DNA of 5,497 nt from Candidatus Heimdallarchaeota archaeon (GTDB lineage Archaea > Asgardarchaeota > Heimdallarchaeia > JABLTI01). The notes under the pieces were generated by a model. It was not told the DNA's origin, did not search any database, and saw nothing but the letters and a program-made list of their open reading frames with translations. Positions within the stretch are counted from its first letter, which is position 1; each line of letters starts with the position of its first letter. The stretch covers positions 1-5,497 of the forward strand of contig JAGMDP010000181.1 of assembly GCA_023128635.1 (NCBI GenBank). Direction: 5' to 3'. The position numbers were made by a program, and so were the translations under genes. Positions 5,059 to 5,497 of the stretch are shown one piece after another.

Positions 5059-5099
5059 ATTCTCTTATTTCTTAAAAACCATAATTCTTTTATTTTTGT
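5059..5099 (+). terminator. T-rich stretch after copy 3, possible ancestral tRNA terminator
   Basis: TTCTCTTATTTCTT and, later, TTCTTTTATTTTTG follow the third CCA, much like the T-runs after the intact tRNA at 1648-1681. It has no tRNA to terminate here now, so it is best read as the old downstream flank. Confidence 0.35.
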
Positions 5100-5138
5100 A
5101 GGAACTCTGAGAGTAAGCATTCCAAAGAGAAGAACAAA

Positions 5139-5497
5139 TTGGCAAACAATCTCATCCTAGGAATAATACTTGCACTGGCCGGAGGAATTGCTAATAACTC
5201 TGGTGCTCTTCTGCAAAAATTTGCTATAAATAAAATACCAAAAGAAGAAAGAGAAACAGGATTCTACAAGAAATTATTCAAAAGTCCTTACTGGGTTATT
5301 GGATTAATACTAATAATGGGTGCGAGTGGAGCATTGATCACGTTAGCCCAATTGTATATCGGAGGAGCATTAATTCCAGGATTGATGGCAGTAGGAATGA
5401 TAGTCCTAACGATAGGTGCTGTTAAGCTACTAGGTGAAAAATTAAAACTAGCAGAATATATTGGTATTTTCATTATGATCATAGGAATTGTCTTGAT
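5139..5497 (+). CDS. NIPA/EamA-type (DMT superfamily) transporter, N-terminal part
   Basis: This starts at TTG 5139. No in-frame ATG or GTG lies between it and the in-frame stop at 5082-5084. It runs 119 codons to the window edge. The sequence LILGIILALAGGIANNSGALLQKFAI (about residues 5-30) is a typical first helix of NIPA-like proteins, which move Mg2+ or other small solutes. Further helices lie at about 51-73, 75-97 and 105-119. They include ALITLAQLYIGGALIPGLMAVGMIVLTIGAVKLLGEKL, where the GE-x-L at the end of a helix is common to DMT proteins. A complete protein would be about 280-300 aa with 9-10 helices. The substrate cannot be told from the part seen. No clear ribosome site precedes it. 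It lies just beyond the last tRNA-tail copy and was probably the original neighbour of tRNA-Tyr. Confidence 0.8.
   Translation, partial: MANNLILGIILALAGGIANNSGALLQKFAINKIPKEERETGFYKKLFKSPYWVIGLILIMGASGALITLAQLYIGGALIPGLMAVGMIVLTIGAVKLLGEKLKLAEYIGIFIMIIGIVL

Noticed and set aside
5288..5482. 64-codon antisense open frame in the transporter gene
   Set aside because: It lies opposite hydrophobic-helix codons of the transporter and is a typical shadow frame.

Overview
The window looks like an AT-rich archaeal chromosome segment, possibly from the Asgard group. Four things point to archaea. There is a tRNA-Tyr with a C1:G72 acceptor pair, an intron at the standard 37/38 site and an encoded CCA. 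Genes are preceded by TATA-like boxes. A DUF354-family protein is present. A small roadblock/longin-like protein resembles families that are expanded in Asgard genomes. The lineage is an inference; the domain Archaea is much firmer.

Layout. (1) Positions 1-744, minus strand: a two-gene unit with a small two-helix membrane protein followed, with an 8-bp overlap, by a DUF354 (glycosyltransferase/epimerase-like) protein that runs off the left edge. (2) Positions 745-927: a divergent promoter region. (3) Positions 928-1359, plus strand: the roadblock/longin-like protein, closed by a hairpin terminator. (4) Positions 1477-1646: tRNA-Tyr(GTA), which appears to carry two introns, a 62-nt one at 37/38 and a roughly 30-nt one in the variable loop. 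(5) Positions 1647-4237: a 2.6-kb unit holding one gene, a membrane-anchored surface protein with seven SBBP beta-propeller repeats. It reads toward the tRNA and stops 7 bp short of it. (6) Positions 4238-5058: a 0.8-kb unit with one gene, a zinc-ribbon protein fused to a Bles03/DUF1917-like domain. (7) From 5139 to the right edge: a membrane transporter of the NIPA/EamA (DMT) type, cut off by the window.

The main discovery is that the last 23 nt of the tRNA-Tyr gene (T-loop through CCA, 1624-1646) occur again at 4215-4237 (one mismatch) and at 5036-5058 (exact). The two units in (5) and (6) are therefore each bounded by tRNA-derived direct repeats, as left by site-specific integration into a tRNA 3' end. 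Neither unit has an integrase or replication gene. They look like two tandem single-gene cargo islands, moved in trans or decayed from larger elements, inserted between tRNA-Tyr and the transporter gene that was probably its original neighbour.

The genes do not form one pathway. The left genes and the transporter look like ordinary chromosomal genes, while the two genes between the repeats look like accessory cargo.
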